Of a DNA stretch of 64,000 bases, positions 11,916-27,400 are shown in pieces (within the stretch, counting starts at the first letter, position 1; every line of letters starts with the position of its first letter). This stretch comes from Protula sp. h YS-2021 (lineage: Eukaryota; Annelida; Polychaeta; Sabellida; Serpulidae). A program made the translations under genes and the position numbers. Location of the stretch: assembly GCA_949752745.1 (NCBI GenBank), contig OX457034.1, forward strand, positions 29,307,544 through 29,371,543, read 5' to 3'. Below the pieces are notes generated by a model. It was not told the DNA's origin, did no database searches, and saw only the letters and a list, made by a program, of their open reading frames with translations.

Positions 11916-14900
11916 ACTTGCGATTGAAGAAAAATGGGCACGGTTGGGGAGAGGAAGAGCAAAGGAAGACGGATGTATGTAAATGTCTTGAGTAATAATG
12001 TGAAATAGTGAAAGTGGTTAATTTGGTGGATAGGTTAAATTTTGAAAGTGGAATATCTTTAAAAGTATTGGTGATAGAGAGACGGGGATTTGACGAGGTG
12101 ATATGGCGAATATGAATTATGTATGATCCAGTAGTGTTTTTAGGCCATTCTGAGCCCTTTAAATTGCACTTTTACAAAGGCAAAGTTTTCTACAGGCGAG
12201 TGTTAAATGAATGGTTTTAAGAACAGCGAGATAGTTTTTTTATAAATAGATTTGTCTATTTCTTAGTGATTGGATGAATGATCAGATCAGTCCTGGAAAA
12301 AACTTCACAATAACTATGTAACTGTTTGATATATTTTTTTAAAGTAAACCTTTGTAACCATATACATCCTTCATGTTACCAGTTACCAATACAAATATAT
12401 GTAATGTAAGAAGCTACTAAATTTCAACTTACAATTTAGATGTTTTCAGCATTTTATTTACAGTAGACTTTGTAAACCTAAATAATTAAAATGTACTTCT
12501 ATTTCCAGCCGAGTGTGAGATGTGAGAAATAATTCTGGGGTTACGGTATATACCGCCAACAACTGGAAAAATAAAAATAAATCAAGGGGTAATGTCATTG
12601 AATGTGTGATTTGTTTTAAGAACTACAAAAAGATGTATGTATTCCATAGGTAAAAATTGTAATTTATTTCTGCATACAAACAATATGTATTTGCACCAAT
12701 TATCAACTCTAAAGAAATCAGGTATTACACATATACCACCGACAAAAATGAAAATCCTGTGACTTTCTCAGTGAATTTGTGATATGGTTCAAGAGTTAGA
12801 AAGGAATGTATGTATACCTTTAGTAAAATTTGAACTTTATTTCTGGATACAAGCAATCGGTAGCTGCAACAAGTATCAACAGAAACAAATCACCAGAAAA
12901 CATTGATGTAAAAATTCAAAGGTCCAGTACATAATACGGCATATCCTCGTCTCGGACATTTGTCGTTGTCATGTATCTGCGCCGTATGTCGAATTATGCT
13001 GACACAGTTGACGCCCCACTCTAGCGCTATTACTCTTATATTTATGACTTCCTTAAAATCTAAGCGGTTATTGTTGCAAGATCGAAGATTTCAATTTAGT
13101 TCGTTCGTTGCATAGACTGCACATCCTAGCTTTTATTTTAGTGTTAATGCATGTTTAACTGGCCAGTCGTTAACTGGTCAACCGTCAATGATGGATAATG
13201 GATTTACAGACATGTCTTGTTATATTTTCCATGTTGATCAAACCAACACAGGTTAAACAAGACCCAAACAGTCTGAGAAATATGATAGATTCACAGCAGG
13301 TTATATACAATTCCAGTGACATTGAAAAATGGTGTGTAAAATTACTGATAGAGAATTGAATTGGATAGAGCATTGGTTCGGTAAGCCGAAGGTCCCGAGT
13401 TCGACTCCAGCTCGGGGCGGCATGCAGGGAATTGACATTTGCTCAAATTGCCTTGGCTAAGCAAATACAGTAGATAAGATCACCTATGAAGGAATTTAAA
13501 GTTGACGCCCACTTAGCGTTTCAGCCATCCCTTAAAAACATTTTAGAAAGAAGTTAGTTTGGGCATCGTCCAATGACTTTCTTTATTTGAGTTGCCAAAG
13601 TCAATAAAATTATTTATTTTTAAACGATCAAAAGTTTCAGGGAGTGAACTCTGTAAAAAAAAATAATAATAATAATAATAATAGGTTTTGCCTGTAACAC
13701 TTTGGTCCCTTTTTATTCTATATTGATATTGAATGTTTCAAGTCAAACCGTAAACAAGAAGAAAAAAGTGTAAGCAACGCCTGTTTTGAAAGATTTACAA
13801 TTCAGCAATAAATGTTGCAATCACTCACTTTTTCCCACACCACAATCCAATTCAGATGGGAAGGTATGTAGTTTATAAACAGGCTCGAGCATCCATACAG
13901 ATAGTGCTGTGCAGGTTATGGCAGTAATACAGTTGGCTGAAAGTTGGCTCGGGAGTGCGAGGGCGTAAGCGTTCCGGTGTTCTTCGGGACCCGGTGGATC
14001 GAGCTGGAACTCGGCTGTAGAAAGGCGAAAGGCGGCGTAAAACCCGCCCGGTATGCCGAAGCCCCGCCACTGACCAATGCACACTGTGGTTGATCATTGA
14101 CGGTGGCTGGGGTGGCCGTATATACGTCAGGCTTCTGGCAGCAAGCCATAATATATGTCCTGCACTGCACGCTTCACTTTTTGTTTTTTTTTTATCTTTG
14201 ATTATATTTTATTTTATCTAAGAGGTAGGTTATTGTTTCTATTTCATACAAAACTTATGCAAGATTTAATCATATTTTATTGCTGGTGCATGCACATAGA
14301 AGGCTCTAGAATATGCACAACAGTATTCCACACTCCTCTAGTATCCCTTGTTCAATGCTCTTTCAATCCAACTGGACAATCAAAAGCTGTGCGTCTCACA
14401 CTTCTTGATCTCTCTCACACTGCTTGATCTCTTCAATCATGGCATTCTACCTACGTCAGTTGCAGAGTTACTTCGGGATTGAAGGCACAGAGTACGATCG
14501 TTGTACCTTACTAAGATCGAGGATGTATATTCAGACACCGCAATATCATACTGAATTTTACTTCAGGTTTTAAACAAATATTAAGTAGTCTTAAAACTGT
14601 TTGATTTTACATACACCGTTTATAAGAGAATGACATTGAAGCATTAACTTTGGCCATTTTTTCTATCTTAAACCATTTCAAAGAGAATAAAATACTCAGA
14701 CAAAAGTACAGATGCTCAATAATCTTTCAGATCAAGGCAGATCGATGAACTTTCTAAAATACATAAACCTATTTTATTGCTAAACATTAAAATATCTGCA
14801 ATAAAGAAAATTTTAATGGTTATAAAAGTAAGATTGTAATGTGTGGATAAGTTTGTACAGTGTAGCTAAAGTGAAAAGGTGGTAGTAGAATTTGCAAAGT

Positions 14901-15013
14901 GGGGATACCTGCTTGACCTCTTCCGAGGATCATAATTTTAAAACTGATCTATGTGAAAATAAAAGAAGAAAGTTAATTTTCCTTGGAAAATAATAAAAAG
15001 TCAAATATATTGT
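11916..15013 (+). repeat. Satellite long unit
   Basis: 3098 bp. It combines GATCGAAG with the ACATGTC/CCATGTTG haplotype, a mosaic of the two marker sets. It has a longer A-run and shorter TAA tract (about 13656-13682), and ACCGCAATATC near 14538 in place of ACCGTAATATC. Confidence 0.92.
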
Positions 15014-18000
15014 ACTTGCGATTGAAGAAAAATGGGCACGGTTGGGGAGAGGAAGAGCAAAGGAAGACGGATGTATGTAAATGTCTTGAGTAATAATGTG
15101 AAATAGTGAAAGTGGTTAATTTGGTGGATAGGTTAAATTTTGAAAGTGGAATATCTTTAAAAGTATTGGTGATAGAGAGACGGGGATTTGACGAGGTGAT
15201 ATGGCGAATATGAATTATGTATGATCCAGTAGTGTTTTTAGGCCATTCTGAGCCCTTTAAATTGCACTTTTACAAAGGCAAAGTTTTCTACAGGCGAGTG
15301 TTAAATGAATGGTTTTAAGAACAGCGAGATAGTTTTTTTATAAATAGATTTGTCTATTTCTTAGTGATTGGATGAATGATCAGATCAGTCCTGGAAAAAA
15401 CTTCACAATAACTATGTAACTGTTTGATATATTTTTTTAAAGTAAACCTTTGTAACCATATACATCCTTCATGTTACCAGTTACCAATACAAATATATGT
15501 AATGTAAGAAGCTACTAAATTTCAACTTACAATTTAGATGTTTTCAGCATTTTATTTACAGTAGACTTTGTAAACCTAAATAATTAAAATGTACTTCTAT
15601 TTCCAGCCGAGTGTGAGATGTGAGAAATAATTCTGGGGTTACGGTATATACCGCCAACAACTGGAAAAATAAAAATAAATCAAGGGGTAATGTCATTGAA
15701 TGTGTGATTTGTTTTAAGAACTACAAAAAGATGTATGTATTCCATAGGTAAAAATTGTAATTTATTTCTGCATACAAACAATATGTATTTGCACCAATTA
15801 TCAACTCTAAAGAAATCAGGTATTACACATATACCACCGACAAAAATGAAAATCCTGTGACTTTCTCAGTGAATTTGTGATATGGTTCAAGAGTTAGAAA
15901 GGAATGTATGTATACCTTTAGTAAAATTTGAACTTTATTTCTGGATACAAGCAATCGGTAGCTGCAACAAGTATCAACAGAAACAAATCACCAGAAAACA
16001 TTGATGTAAAAATTCAAAGGTCCAGTACATAATACGGCATATCCTCGTCTCGGACATTTGTCGTTGTCATGTATCTGCGCCGTATGTCGAATTATGCTGA
16101 CACAGTTGACGCCCCACTCTAGCGCTATTACTCTTATATTTATGACTTCCTTAAAATCTAAGCGGTTATTGTTGCAAGATCGAAGATTTCAATTTAGTTC
16201 GTTCGTTGCATAGACTGCACATCCTAGCTTTTATTTTAGTGTTAATGCATGTTTAACTGGCCAGTCGTTAACTGGTCAACCGTCAATGATGGATAATGGA
16301 TTTACAGACATGTCTTGTTATATTTTCCATGTTGATCAAACCAACACAGGTTAAACAAGACCCAAACAGTCTGAGAAATATGATAGATTCACAGCAGGTT
16401 ATATACAATTCCAGTGACATTGAAAAATGGTGTGTAAAATTACTGATAGAGAATTGAATTGGATAGAGCATTGGTTCGGTAAGCCGAAGGTCCCGAGTTC
16501 GACTCCAGCTCGGGGCGGCATGCAGGGAATTGACATTTGCTCAAATTGCCTTGGCTAAGCAAATACAGTAGATAAGATCACCTATGAAGGAATTTAAAGT
16601 TGACGCCCACTTAGCGTTTCAGCCATCCCTTAAAAACATTTTAGAAAGAAGTTAGTTTGGGCATCGTCCAATGACTTTCTTTATTTGAGTTGCCAAAGTC
16701 AATAAAATTATTTATTTTTAAACGATCAAAAGTTTCAGGGAGTGAACTCTGTAAAAAAAAATAATAATAATAATAATAATAGGTTTTGCCTGTAACACTT
16801 TGGTCCCTTTTTATTCTATATTGATATTGAATGTTTCAAGTCAAACCGTAAACAAGAAGAAAAAAGTGTAAGCAACGCCTGTTTTGAAAGATTTACAATT
16901 CAGCAATAAATGTTGCAATCACTCACTTTTTCCCACACCACAATCCAATTCAGATGGGAAGGTATGTAGTTTATAAACAGGCTCGAGCATCCATACAGAT
17001 AGTGCTGTGCAGGTTATGGCAGTAATACAGTTGGCTGAAAGTTGGCTCGGGAGTGCGAGGGCGTAAGCGTTCCGGTGTTCTTCGGGACCCGGTGGATCGA
17101 GCTGGAACTCGGCTGTAGAAAGGCGAAAGGCGGCGTAAAACCCGCCCGGTATGCCGAAGCCCCGCCACTGACCAATGCACACTGTGGTTGATCATTGACG
17201 GTGGCTGGGGTGGCCGTATATACGTCAGGCTTCTGGCAGCAAGCCATAATATATGTCCTGCACTGCACGCTTCACTTTTTGTTTTTTTTTTATCTTTGAT
17301 TATATTTTATTTTATCTAAGAGGTAGGTTATTGTTTCTATTTCATACAAAACTTATGCAAGATTTAATCATATTTTATTGCTGGTGCATGCACATAGAAG
17401 GCTCTAGAATATGCACAACAGTATTCCACACTCCTCTAGTATCCCTTGTTCAATGCTCTTTCAATCCAACTGGACAATCAAAAGCTGTGCGTCTCACACT
17501 TCTTGATCTCTCTCACACTGCTTGATCTCTTCAATCATGGCATTCTACCTACGTCAGTTGCAGAGTTACTTCGGGATTGAAGGCACAGAGTACGATCGTT
17601 GTACCTTACTAAGATCGAGGATGTATATTCAGACACCGTAATATCATACTGAATTTTACTTCAGGTTTTAAACAAATATTAAGTAGTCTTAAAACTGTTT
17701 GATTTTACATACACCGTTTATAAGAGAATGACATTGAAGCATTAACTTTGGCCATTTTTTCTATCTTAAACCATTTCAAAGAGAATAAAATACTCAGACA
17801 AAAGTACAGATGCTCAATAATCTTTCAGATCAAGGCAGATCGATGAACTTTCTAAAATACATAAACCTATTTTATTGCTAAACATTAAAATATCTGCAAT
17901 AAAGAAAATTTTAATGGTTATAAAAGTAAGATTGTAATGTGTGGATAAGTTTGTACAGTGTAGCTAAAGTGAAAAGGTGGTAGTAGAATTTGCAAAGTGG

Positions 18001-18111
18001 GGATACCTGCTTGACCTCTTCCGAGGATCATAATTTTAAAACTGATCTATGTGAAAATAAAAGAAGAAAGTTAATTTTCCTTGGAAAATAATAAAAAGTC
18101 AAATATATTGT
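15014..18111 (+). repeat. Satellite long unit
   Basis: 3098 bp, same mosaic haplotype as the preceding unit (GATCGAAG with ACATGTC). Confidence 0.92.
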
Positions 18112-21100
18112 ACTTGCGATTGAAGAAAAATGGGCACGGTTGGGGAGAGGAAGAGCAAAGGAAGACGGATGTATGTAAATGTCTTGAGTAATAATGTGAA
18201 ATAGTGAAAGTGGTTAATTTGGTGGATAGGTTAAATTTTGAAAGTGGAATATCTTTAAAAGTATTGGTGATAGAGAGACGGGGATTTGACGAGGTGATAT
18301 GGCGAATATGAATTATGTATGATCCAGTAGTGTTTTTAGGCCATTCTGAGCCCTTTAAATTGCACTTTTACAAAGGCAAAGTTTTCTACAGGCGAGTGTT
18401 AAATGAATGGTTTTAAGAACAGCGAGATAGTTTTTTTATAAATAGATTTGTCTATTTCTTAGTGATTGGATGAATGATCAGATCAGTCCTGGAAAAAACT
18501 TCACAATAACTATGTAACTGTTTGATATATTTTTTTAAAGTAAACCTTTGTAACCATATACATCCTTCATGTTACCAGTTACCAATACAAATATATGTAA
18601 TGTAAGAAGCTACTAAATTTCAACTTACAATTTAGATGTTTTCAGCATTTTATTTACAGTAGACTTTGTAAACCTAAATAATTAAAATGTACTTCTATTT
18701 CCAGCCGAGTGTGAGATGTGAGAAATAATTCTGGGGTTACGGTATATACCGCCAACAACTGGAAAAATAAAAATAAATCAAGGGGTAATGTCATTGAATG
18801 TGTGATTTGTTTTAAGAACTACAAAAAGATGTATGTATTCCATAGGTAAAAATTGTAATTTATTTCTGCATACAAACAATATGTATTTGCACCAATTATC
18901 AACTCTAAAGAAATCAGGTATTACACATATACCACCGACAAAAATGAAAATCCTGTGACTTTATCAGTGAATTTGTGATATGGTTCAAGAGTTAGAAAGG
19001 AATGTATGTATACCTTTAGTAAAATTTGAACTTTATTTCTGGATACAAGCAATCGGTAGCTGCAACAAGTATCAACAGAAACAAATCACCAGAAAACATT
19101 GATGTAAAAATTCAAAGGTCCAGTACATAATACGGCATATCCTCGTCTCGGACATTTGTCGTTGTCATGTATCTGCGCCGTATGTCGAATTATGCTGACA
19201 CAGTTGACGCCCCACTCTAGCGCTATTACTCTTATATTTATGACTTCCTTAAAATCTAAGCGGTTATTGTTGCAAGATCGAAGATTTCAATTTAGTTCGT
19301 TCGTTGCATAGACTGCACATCCTAGCTTTTATTTTAGTGTTAATGCATGTTTAACTGGCCAGTCGTTAACTGGTCAACCGTCAATGATGGATAATGGATT
19401 TACAGACACGTCTTGTTATATTTTCCGTGTTGATCAAACCAACACAGGTTAAACAAGACCCTAACAGTCTGAGAAATATGATAGATTCACAGCAGGTTAT
19501 ATACAATTCCAGTGACATTGAAAAATGGTGTGTAAAATTACTGATAGAGAATTGAATTGGATAGAGCATTGGTTCGGTAAGCCGAAGGTCCCGAGTTCGA
19601 CTCCAGCTCGGGGCGGCATGCAGGGAATTGACATTTGCTCAAATTGCCTTGGCTAAGCAAATACAGTAGATAAGATCACCTATGAAGGAATTTAAAGTTG
19701 ACGCCCACTTAGCGTTTCAGCCATCCCTTAAAAACATTTTAGAAAGAAGTTAGTTTGGGCATCGTCCAATGACTTTCTTTATTTGAGTTGCCAAAGTCAA
19801 TAAAATTATTTATTTTTAAACGATCAAAAGTTTCAGGGAGTGAACTCTGTAAAAAAAAAATAATAATAATAATAATAGGTTTTGCCTGTAACACTTTGGT
19901 CCCTTTTTATTCTATATTGATATTGAATGTTTCAAGTCAAACCGTAAACAAGAAGAAAAAAGTGTAAGCAACGCCTGTTTTGAAAGATTTACAATTCAGC
20001 AATAAATGTTGCAATCACTCACTTTTTCCCACACCACAATCCAATTCAGATGGGAAGGTATGTAGTTTATAAACAGGCTCGAGCATCCATACAGATAGTG
20101 CTGTGCAGGTTATGGCAGTAATACAGTTGGCTGAAAGTTGGCTCGGGAGTGCGAGGGCGTAAGCGTTCCGGTGTTCTTCGGGACCCGGTGGATCGAGCTG
20201 GAACTCGGCTGTAGAAAGGCGAAAGGCGGCGTAAAACCATCCCGGTATGCCGAAGCCCCGCCACTGACCAATGCACACTGTGGTTGATCATTGACGGTGG
20301 CTGGGGTGGCCGTATATACGTCAGGCTTCTGGCAGCAAGCCATAATATATGTCCTGCACTGCACGCTTCACTTTTTGTTTTTTTTTTATCTTTGATTATA
20401 TTTTATTTTATCTAAGAGGTAGGTTATTGTTTCTATTTCATACAAAACTTATGCAAGATTTAATCATATTTTATTGCTGGTGCATGCACATAGAAGGCTC
20501 TAGAATATGCACAACAGTATTCCACACTCCTCTAGTATCCCTTGTTCAATGCTCTTTCAATCCAACTGGACAATCAAAAGCTGTGCGTCTCACACTTCTT
20601 GATCTCTCTCACACTGCTTGATCTCTTCAATCATGGCATTCTACCTACGTCAGTTGCAGAGTTACTTCGGGATTGAAGGCACAGAGTACGATCGTTGTAC
20701 CTTACTAAGATCGAGGATGTATATTCAGACACCGTAATATCATACTGAATTTTACTTCAGGTTTTAAACAAATATTAAGTAGTCTTAAAACTGTTTGATT
20801 TTACATACACCGTTTATAAGAGAATGACATTGAAGCATTAACTTTGGCCATTTTTTTTATCTTAAACCATTTCAAAGAGAATAAAATACTCAGACAAAAG
20901 TACAGATGCTCAATAATCTTTCAGATCAAGGCAGATCGATGAACTTTCTAAAATACATAAACCTATTTTATTGCTAAACATTAAAATATCTGCAATAAAG
21001 AAAATTTTAATGGTTATAAAAGTAAGATTGTAATGTGTGGATAAGTTTGTACAGTGTAGCTAAAGTGAAAAGGTGGTAGTAGAATTTGCAAAGTGGGGAT

Positions 21101-21207
21101 ACCTGCTTGACCTCTTCCGAGGATCATAATTTTAAAACTGATCTATGTGAAAATAAAAGAAGAAAGTTAATTTTCCTTGGAAAATAATAAAAAGTCAAAT
21201 ATATTGT
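18112..21207 (+). repeat. Satellite long unit
   Basis: 3096 bp. First unit of a block (to 33596) sharing ACACGTC, CCGTGTTG and GACCCTAACAG. Private changes include GACTTTATCAG near 18958 and AAACCATCCCGG near 20235 inside the CpG island. Confidence 0.92.
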
Positions 21208-24200
21208 ACTTGCGATTGAAGAAAAATGGGCACGGTTGGGGAGAGGAAGAGCAAAGGAAGACGGATGTATGTAAATGTCTTGAGTAATAATGTGAAATAG
21301 TGAAAGTGGTTAATTTGGTGGATAGGTTAAATTTTGAAAGTGGAATATCTTTAAAAGTATTGGTGATAGAGAGACGGGGATTTGACGAGGTGATATGGCG
21401 AATATGAATTATGTATGATCCAGTAGTGTTTTTAGGCCATTCTGAGCCCTTTAAATTGCACTTTTACAAAGGCAAAGTTTTCTACAGGCGAGTGTTAAAT
21501 GAATGGTTTTAAGAACAGCGAGATAGTTTTTTTATAAATAGATTTGTCTATTTCTTAGTGATTGGATGAATGATCAGATCAGTCCTGGAAAAAACTTCAC
21601 AATAACTATGTAACTGTTTGATATATTTTTTTAAAGTAAACCTTTGTAACCATATACATCCTTCATGTTACCAGTTACCAATACAAATATATGTAATGTA
21701 AGAAGCTACTAAATTTCAACTTACAATTTAGATGTTTTCAGCATTTTATTTACAGTAGACTTTGTAAACCTAAATAATTAAAATGTACTTCTATTTCCAG
21801 CCGAGTGTGAGATGTGAGAAATAATTCTGGGGTTACGGTATATACCGCCAACAACTGGAAAAATAAAAATAAATCAAGGGGTAATGTCATTGAATGTGTG
21901 ATTTGTTTTAAGAACTACAAAAAGATGTATGTATTCCATAGGTAAAAATTGTAATTTATTTCTGCATACAAACAATATGTATTTGCACCAATTATCAACT
22001 CTAAAGAAATCAGGTATTACACATATACCACCGACAAAAATGAAAATCCTGTGACTTTCTCAGTGAATTTGTGATATGGTTCAAGAGTTAGAAAGGAATG
22101 TATGTATACCTTTAGTAAAATTTGAACTTTATTTCTGGATACAAGCAATCGGTAGCTGCAACAAGTATCAACAGAAACAAATCACCAGAAAACATTGATG
22201 TAAAAATTCAAAGGTCCAGTACATAATACGGCATATCCTCGTCTCGGACATTTGTCGTTGTCATGTATCTGCGCCGTATGTCGAATTATGCTGACACAGT
22301 TGACGCCCCACTCTAGCGCTATTACTCTTATATTTATGACTTCCTTAAAATCTAAGCGGTTATTGTTGCAAGATCGAAGATTTCAATTTAGTTCGTTCGT
22401 TGCATAGACTGCACATCCTAGCTTTTATTTTAGTGTTAATGCATGTTTAACTGGCCAGTCGTTAACTGGTCAACCGTCAATGATGGATAATGGATTTACA
22501 GACACGTCTTGTTATATTTTCCGTGTTGATCAAACCAACACAGGTTAAACAAGACCCTAACAGTCTGAGAAATATGATAGATTCACAACAGGTTATATAC
22601 AATTCCAGTGACATTGAAAAATGGTGTGTAAAATTACTGATAGAGAATTGAATTGGATAGAGCATTGGTTCGGTAAGCCGAAGGTCCCGAGTTCGACTCC
22701 AGCTCGGGGCGGCATGCAGGGAATTGACATTTGCTCAAATTGCCTTGGCTAAGCAAATACAGTAGATAAGATCACCTATGAAGGAATTTAAAGTTGACGC
22801 CCACTTAGCGTTTCAGCCATCCCTTAAAAACATTTTAGAAAGAAGTTAGTTTGGGCATCGTCCAATGACTTTCTTTATTTGAGTTGCCAAAGTCAATAAA
22901 ATTATTTATTTTTAAACGATCAAAAGTTTCAGGGAGTGAACTCTGTAAAAAAAAAATAATAATAATAATAATAGGTTTTGCCTGTAACACTTTGGTCCCT
23001 TTTTATTCTATATTGATATTGAATGTTTCAAGTCAAACCGTAAACAAGAAGAAAAAAGTGTAAGCAACGCCTGTTTTGAAAGATTTACAATTCAGCAATA
23101 AATGTTGCAATCACTCACTTTTTCCCACACCACAATCCAATTCAGATGGGAAGGTATGTAGTTTATAAACAGGCTCGAGCATCCATACAGATAGTGCTGT
23201 GCAGGTTATGGCAGTAATACAGTTGGCTGAAAGTTGGCTCGGGAGTGCGAGGGCGTAAGCGTTCCGGTGTTCTTCGGGACCCGGTGGATCGAGCTGGAAC
23301 TCGGCTGTAGAAAGGCGAAAGGCGGCGTAAAACCCGCCCGGTATGCCGAAGCCCCGCCACTGACCAATGCACACTGTGGTTGATCATTGACGGTGGCTGG
23401 GGTGGCCGTATATACGTCAGGCTTCTGGCAGCAAGCCATAATATATGTCCTGCACTGCACGCTTCACTTTTTGTTTTTTTTTTTATCTTTGATTATATTT
23501 TATTTTATCTAAGAGGTAGGTTATTGTTTCTATTTCATACAAAACTTATGCAAGATTTAATCATATTTTATTGCTGGTGCATGCACATAGAAGGCTCTAG
23601 AATATGCACAACAGTATTCCACACTCCTCTAGTATCCCTTGTTCAATGCTCTTTCAATCCAACTGGACAATCAAAAGCTGTGCGTCTCACACTTCTTGAT
23701 CTCTCTCACACTGCTTGATCTCTTCAATCATGGCATTCTACCTACGTCAGTTGCAGAGTTACTTCGGGATTGAAGGCACAGAGTACGATCGTTGTACCTT
23801 ACTAAGATCGAGGATGTATATTCAGACACCGTAATATCATACTGAATTTTACTTCAGGTTTTAAACAAATATTAAGTAGTCTTAAAACTGTTTGATTTTA
23901 CATACACCGTTTATAAGAGAATGACATTGAAGCATTAACTTTGGCCATTTTTTTTATCTTAAACCATTTCAAAGAGAATAAAATACTCAGACAAAAGTAC
24001 AGATGCTCAATAATCTTTCAGATCAAGGCAGATCGATGAACTTTCTAAAATACATAAACCTATTTTATTGCTAAACATTAAAATATCTGCAATAAAGAAA
24101 ATTTTAATGGTTATAAAAGTAAGATTGTAATGTGTGGATAAGTTTGTACAGTGTAGCTAAAGTGAAAAGGTGGTAGTAGAATTTGCAAAGTGGGGATACC

Positions 24201-24304
24201 TGCTTGACCTCTTCCGAGGATCATAATTTTAAAACTGATCTATGTGAAAATAAAAGAAGAAAGTTAATTTTCCTTGGAAAATAATAAAAAGTCAAATATA
24301 TTGT
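21208..24304 (+). repeat. Satellite long unit
   Basis: 3097 bp, ACACGTC block. It has TTCACAACAGG near 22584. One extra T in the T-run near 23473-23485 merges two plus-strand frames into a longer spurious open frame, which shows these frames are accidental. Confidence 0.92.
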
Positions 24305-27300
24305 ACTTGCGATTGAAGAAAAATGGGCACGGTTGGGGAGAGGAAGAGCAAAGGAAGACGGATGTATGTAAATGTCTTGAGTAATAATGTGAAATAGTGA
24401 AAGTGGTTAATTTGGTGGATAGGTTAAATTTTGAAAGTGGAATATCTTTAAAAGTATTGGTGATAGAGAGACGGGGATTTGACGAGGTGATATGGCGAAT
24501 ATGAATTATGTATGATCCAGTAGTGTTTTTAGGCCATTCTGAGCCCTTTAAATTGCACTTTTACAAAGGCAAAGTTTTCTACAGGCGAGTGTTAAATGAA
24601 TGGTTTTAAGAACAGCGAGATAGTTTTTTTATAAATAGATTTGTCTATTTCTTAGTGATTGGATGAATGATCAGATCAGTCCTGGAAAAAACTTCACAAT
24701 AACTATGTAACTGTTTGATATATTTTTTTAAAGTAAACCTTTGTAACCATATACATCCTTCATGTTACCAGTTACCAATACAAATATATGTAATGTAAGA
24801 AGCTACTAAATTTCAACTTACAATTTAGATGTTTTCAGCATTTTATTTACAGTAGACTTTGTAAACCTAAATAATTAAAATGTACTTCTATTTCCAGCCG
24901 AGTGTGAGATGTGAGAAATAATTCTGGGGTTACGGTATATACCGCCAACAACTGGAAAAATAAAAATAAATCAAGGGGTAATGTCATTGAATGTGTGATT
25001 TGTTTTAAGAACTACAAAAAGATGTATGTATTCCATAGGTAAAAATTGTAATTTATTTCTGCATACAAACAATATGTATTTGCACCAATTATCAACTCTA
25101 AAGAAATCAGGTATTACACATATACCACCGACAAAAATGAAAATCCTGTGACTTTCTCAGTGAATTTGTGATATGGTTCAAGAGTTAGAAAGGAATGTAT
25201 GTATACCTTTAGTAAAATTTGAACTTTATTTCTGGATACAAGCAATCGGTAGCTGCAACAAGTATCAACAGAAACAAATCACCAGAAAACATTGATGTAA
25301 AAATTCAAAGGTCCAGTACATAATACGGCATATCCTCGTCTCGGACATTTGTCGTTGTCATGTATCTGCGCCGTATGTCGAATTATGCTGACACAGTTGA
25401 CGCCCCACTCTAGCGCTATTACTCTTATATTTATGACTTCCTTAAAATCTAAGCGGTTATTGTTGCAAGATCGAAGATTTCAATTTAGTTCGTTCGTTGC
25501 ATAGACTGCACATCCTAGCTTTTATTTTAGTGTTAATGCATGTTTAACTGGCCAGTCGTTAACTGGTCAACCGTCAATGATGGATAATGGATTTACAGAC
25601 ACGTCTTGTTATATTTTCCGTGTTGATCAAACCAACACAGGTTAAACAAGACCCTAACAGTCTGAGAAATATGATAGATTCACAGCAGGTTATATACAAT
25701 TCCAGTGACATTGAAAAATGGTGTGTAAAATTACTGATAGAGAATTGAATTGGATAGAGCATTGGTTCGGTAAGCCGAAGGTCCCGAGTTCGACTCCAGC
25801 TCGGGGCGGCATGCAGGGAATTGACATTTGCTCAAATTGCCTTGGCTAAGCAAATACAGTAGATAAGATCACCTATGAAGGAATTTAAAGTTGACGCCCA
25901 CTTAGCGTTTCAGCCATCCCTTAAAAACATTTTAGAAAGAAGTTAGTTTGGGCATCGTCCAATGACTTTCTTTATTTGAGTTGCCAAAGTCAATAAAATT
26001 ATTTATTTTTAAACGATCAAAAGTTTCAGGGAGTGAACTCTGTAAAAAAAAAATAATAATAATAATAATAGGTTTTGCCTGTAACACTTTGGTCCCTTTT
26101 TATTCTATATTGATATTGAATGTTTCAAGTCAAACCGTAAACAAGAAGAAAAAAGTGTAAGCAACGCCTGTTTTGAAAGATTTACAATTCAGCAATAAAT
26201 GTTGCAATCACTCACTTTTTCCCACACCACAATCCAATTCAGATGGGAAGGTATGTAGTTTATAAACAGGCTCGAGCATCCATACAGATAGTGCTGTGCA
26301 GGTTATGGCAGTAATACAGTTGGCTGAAAGTTGGCTCGGGAGTGCGAGGGCGTAAGCGTTCCGGTGTTCTTCGGGACCCGGTGGATCGAGCTGGAACTCG
26401 GCTGTAGAAAGGCGAAAGGCGGCGTAAAACCCGCCCGGTATGCCGAAGCCCCGCCACTGACCAATGCACACTGTGGTTGATCATTGACGGTGGCTGGGGT
26501 GGCCGTATATACGTCAGGCTTCTGGCAGCAAGCCATAATATATGTCCTGCACTGCACGCTTCACTTTTTTTTTTTTTTTTATCTTTGATTATATTTTATT
26601 TTATCTAAGAGGTAGGTTATTGTTTCTATTTCATACAAAACTTATGCAAGATTTAATCATATTTTATTGCTGGTGCATGCACATAGAAGGCTCTAGAATA
26701 TGCACAACAGTATTCCACACTCCTCTAGTATCCCTTGTTCAATGCTCTTTCAATCCAACAGGACAATCAAAAGCTGTGCGTCTCACACTTCTTGATCTCT
26801 CTCACACTGCTTGATCTCTTCAATCATGGCATTCTACCTACGTCAGTTGCAGAGTTACTTCGGGATTGAAGGCACAGAGTACGATCGTTGTACCTTACTA
26901 AGATCGAGGATGTATATTCAGACACCGTAATATCATACTGAATTTTACTTCAGGTTTTAAACAAATATTAAGTAGTCTTAAAACTGTTTGATTTTACATA
27001 CACCGTTTATAAGAGAATGACATTGAAGCATTAACTTTGGCCATTTTTTCTATCTTAAACCATTTCAAAGAGAATAAAATACTCAGACAAAAGTACAGAT
27101 GCTCAATAATCTTTCAGATCAAGGCAGATCGATGAACTTTCTAAAATACATAAACCTATTTTATTGCTAAACATTAAAATATCTGCAATAAAGAAAATTT
27201 TAATGGTTATAAAAGTAAGATTGTAATGTGTGGATAAGTTTGTACAGTGTAGCTAAAGTGAAAAGGTGGTAGTAGAATTTGCAAAGTGGGGATACCTGCT

Positions 27301-27400
27301 TGACCTCTTCCGAGGATCATAATTTTAAAACTGATCTATGTGAAAATAAAAGAAGAAAGTTAATTTTCCTTGGAAAATAATAAAAAGTCAAATATATTGT
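24305..27400 (+). repeat. Satellite long unit
   Basis: 3096 bp, ACACGTC block. It has an uninterrupted run of about 16 T near 26565-26580 (G to T in the run) and CCAACAGGACAA near 26755. Confidence 0.92.
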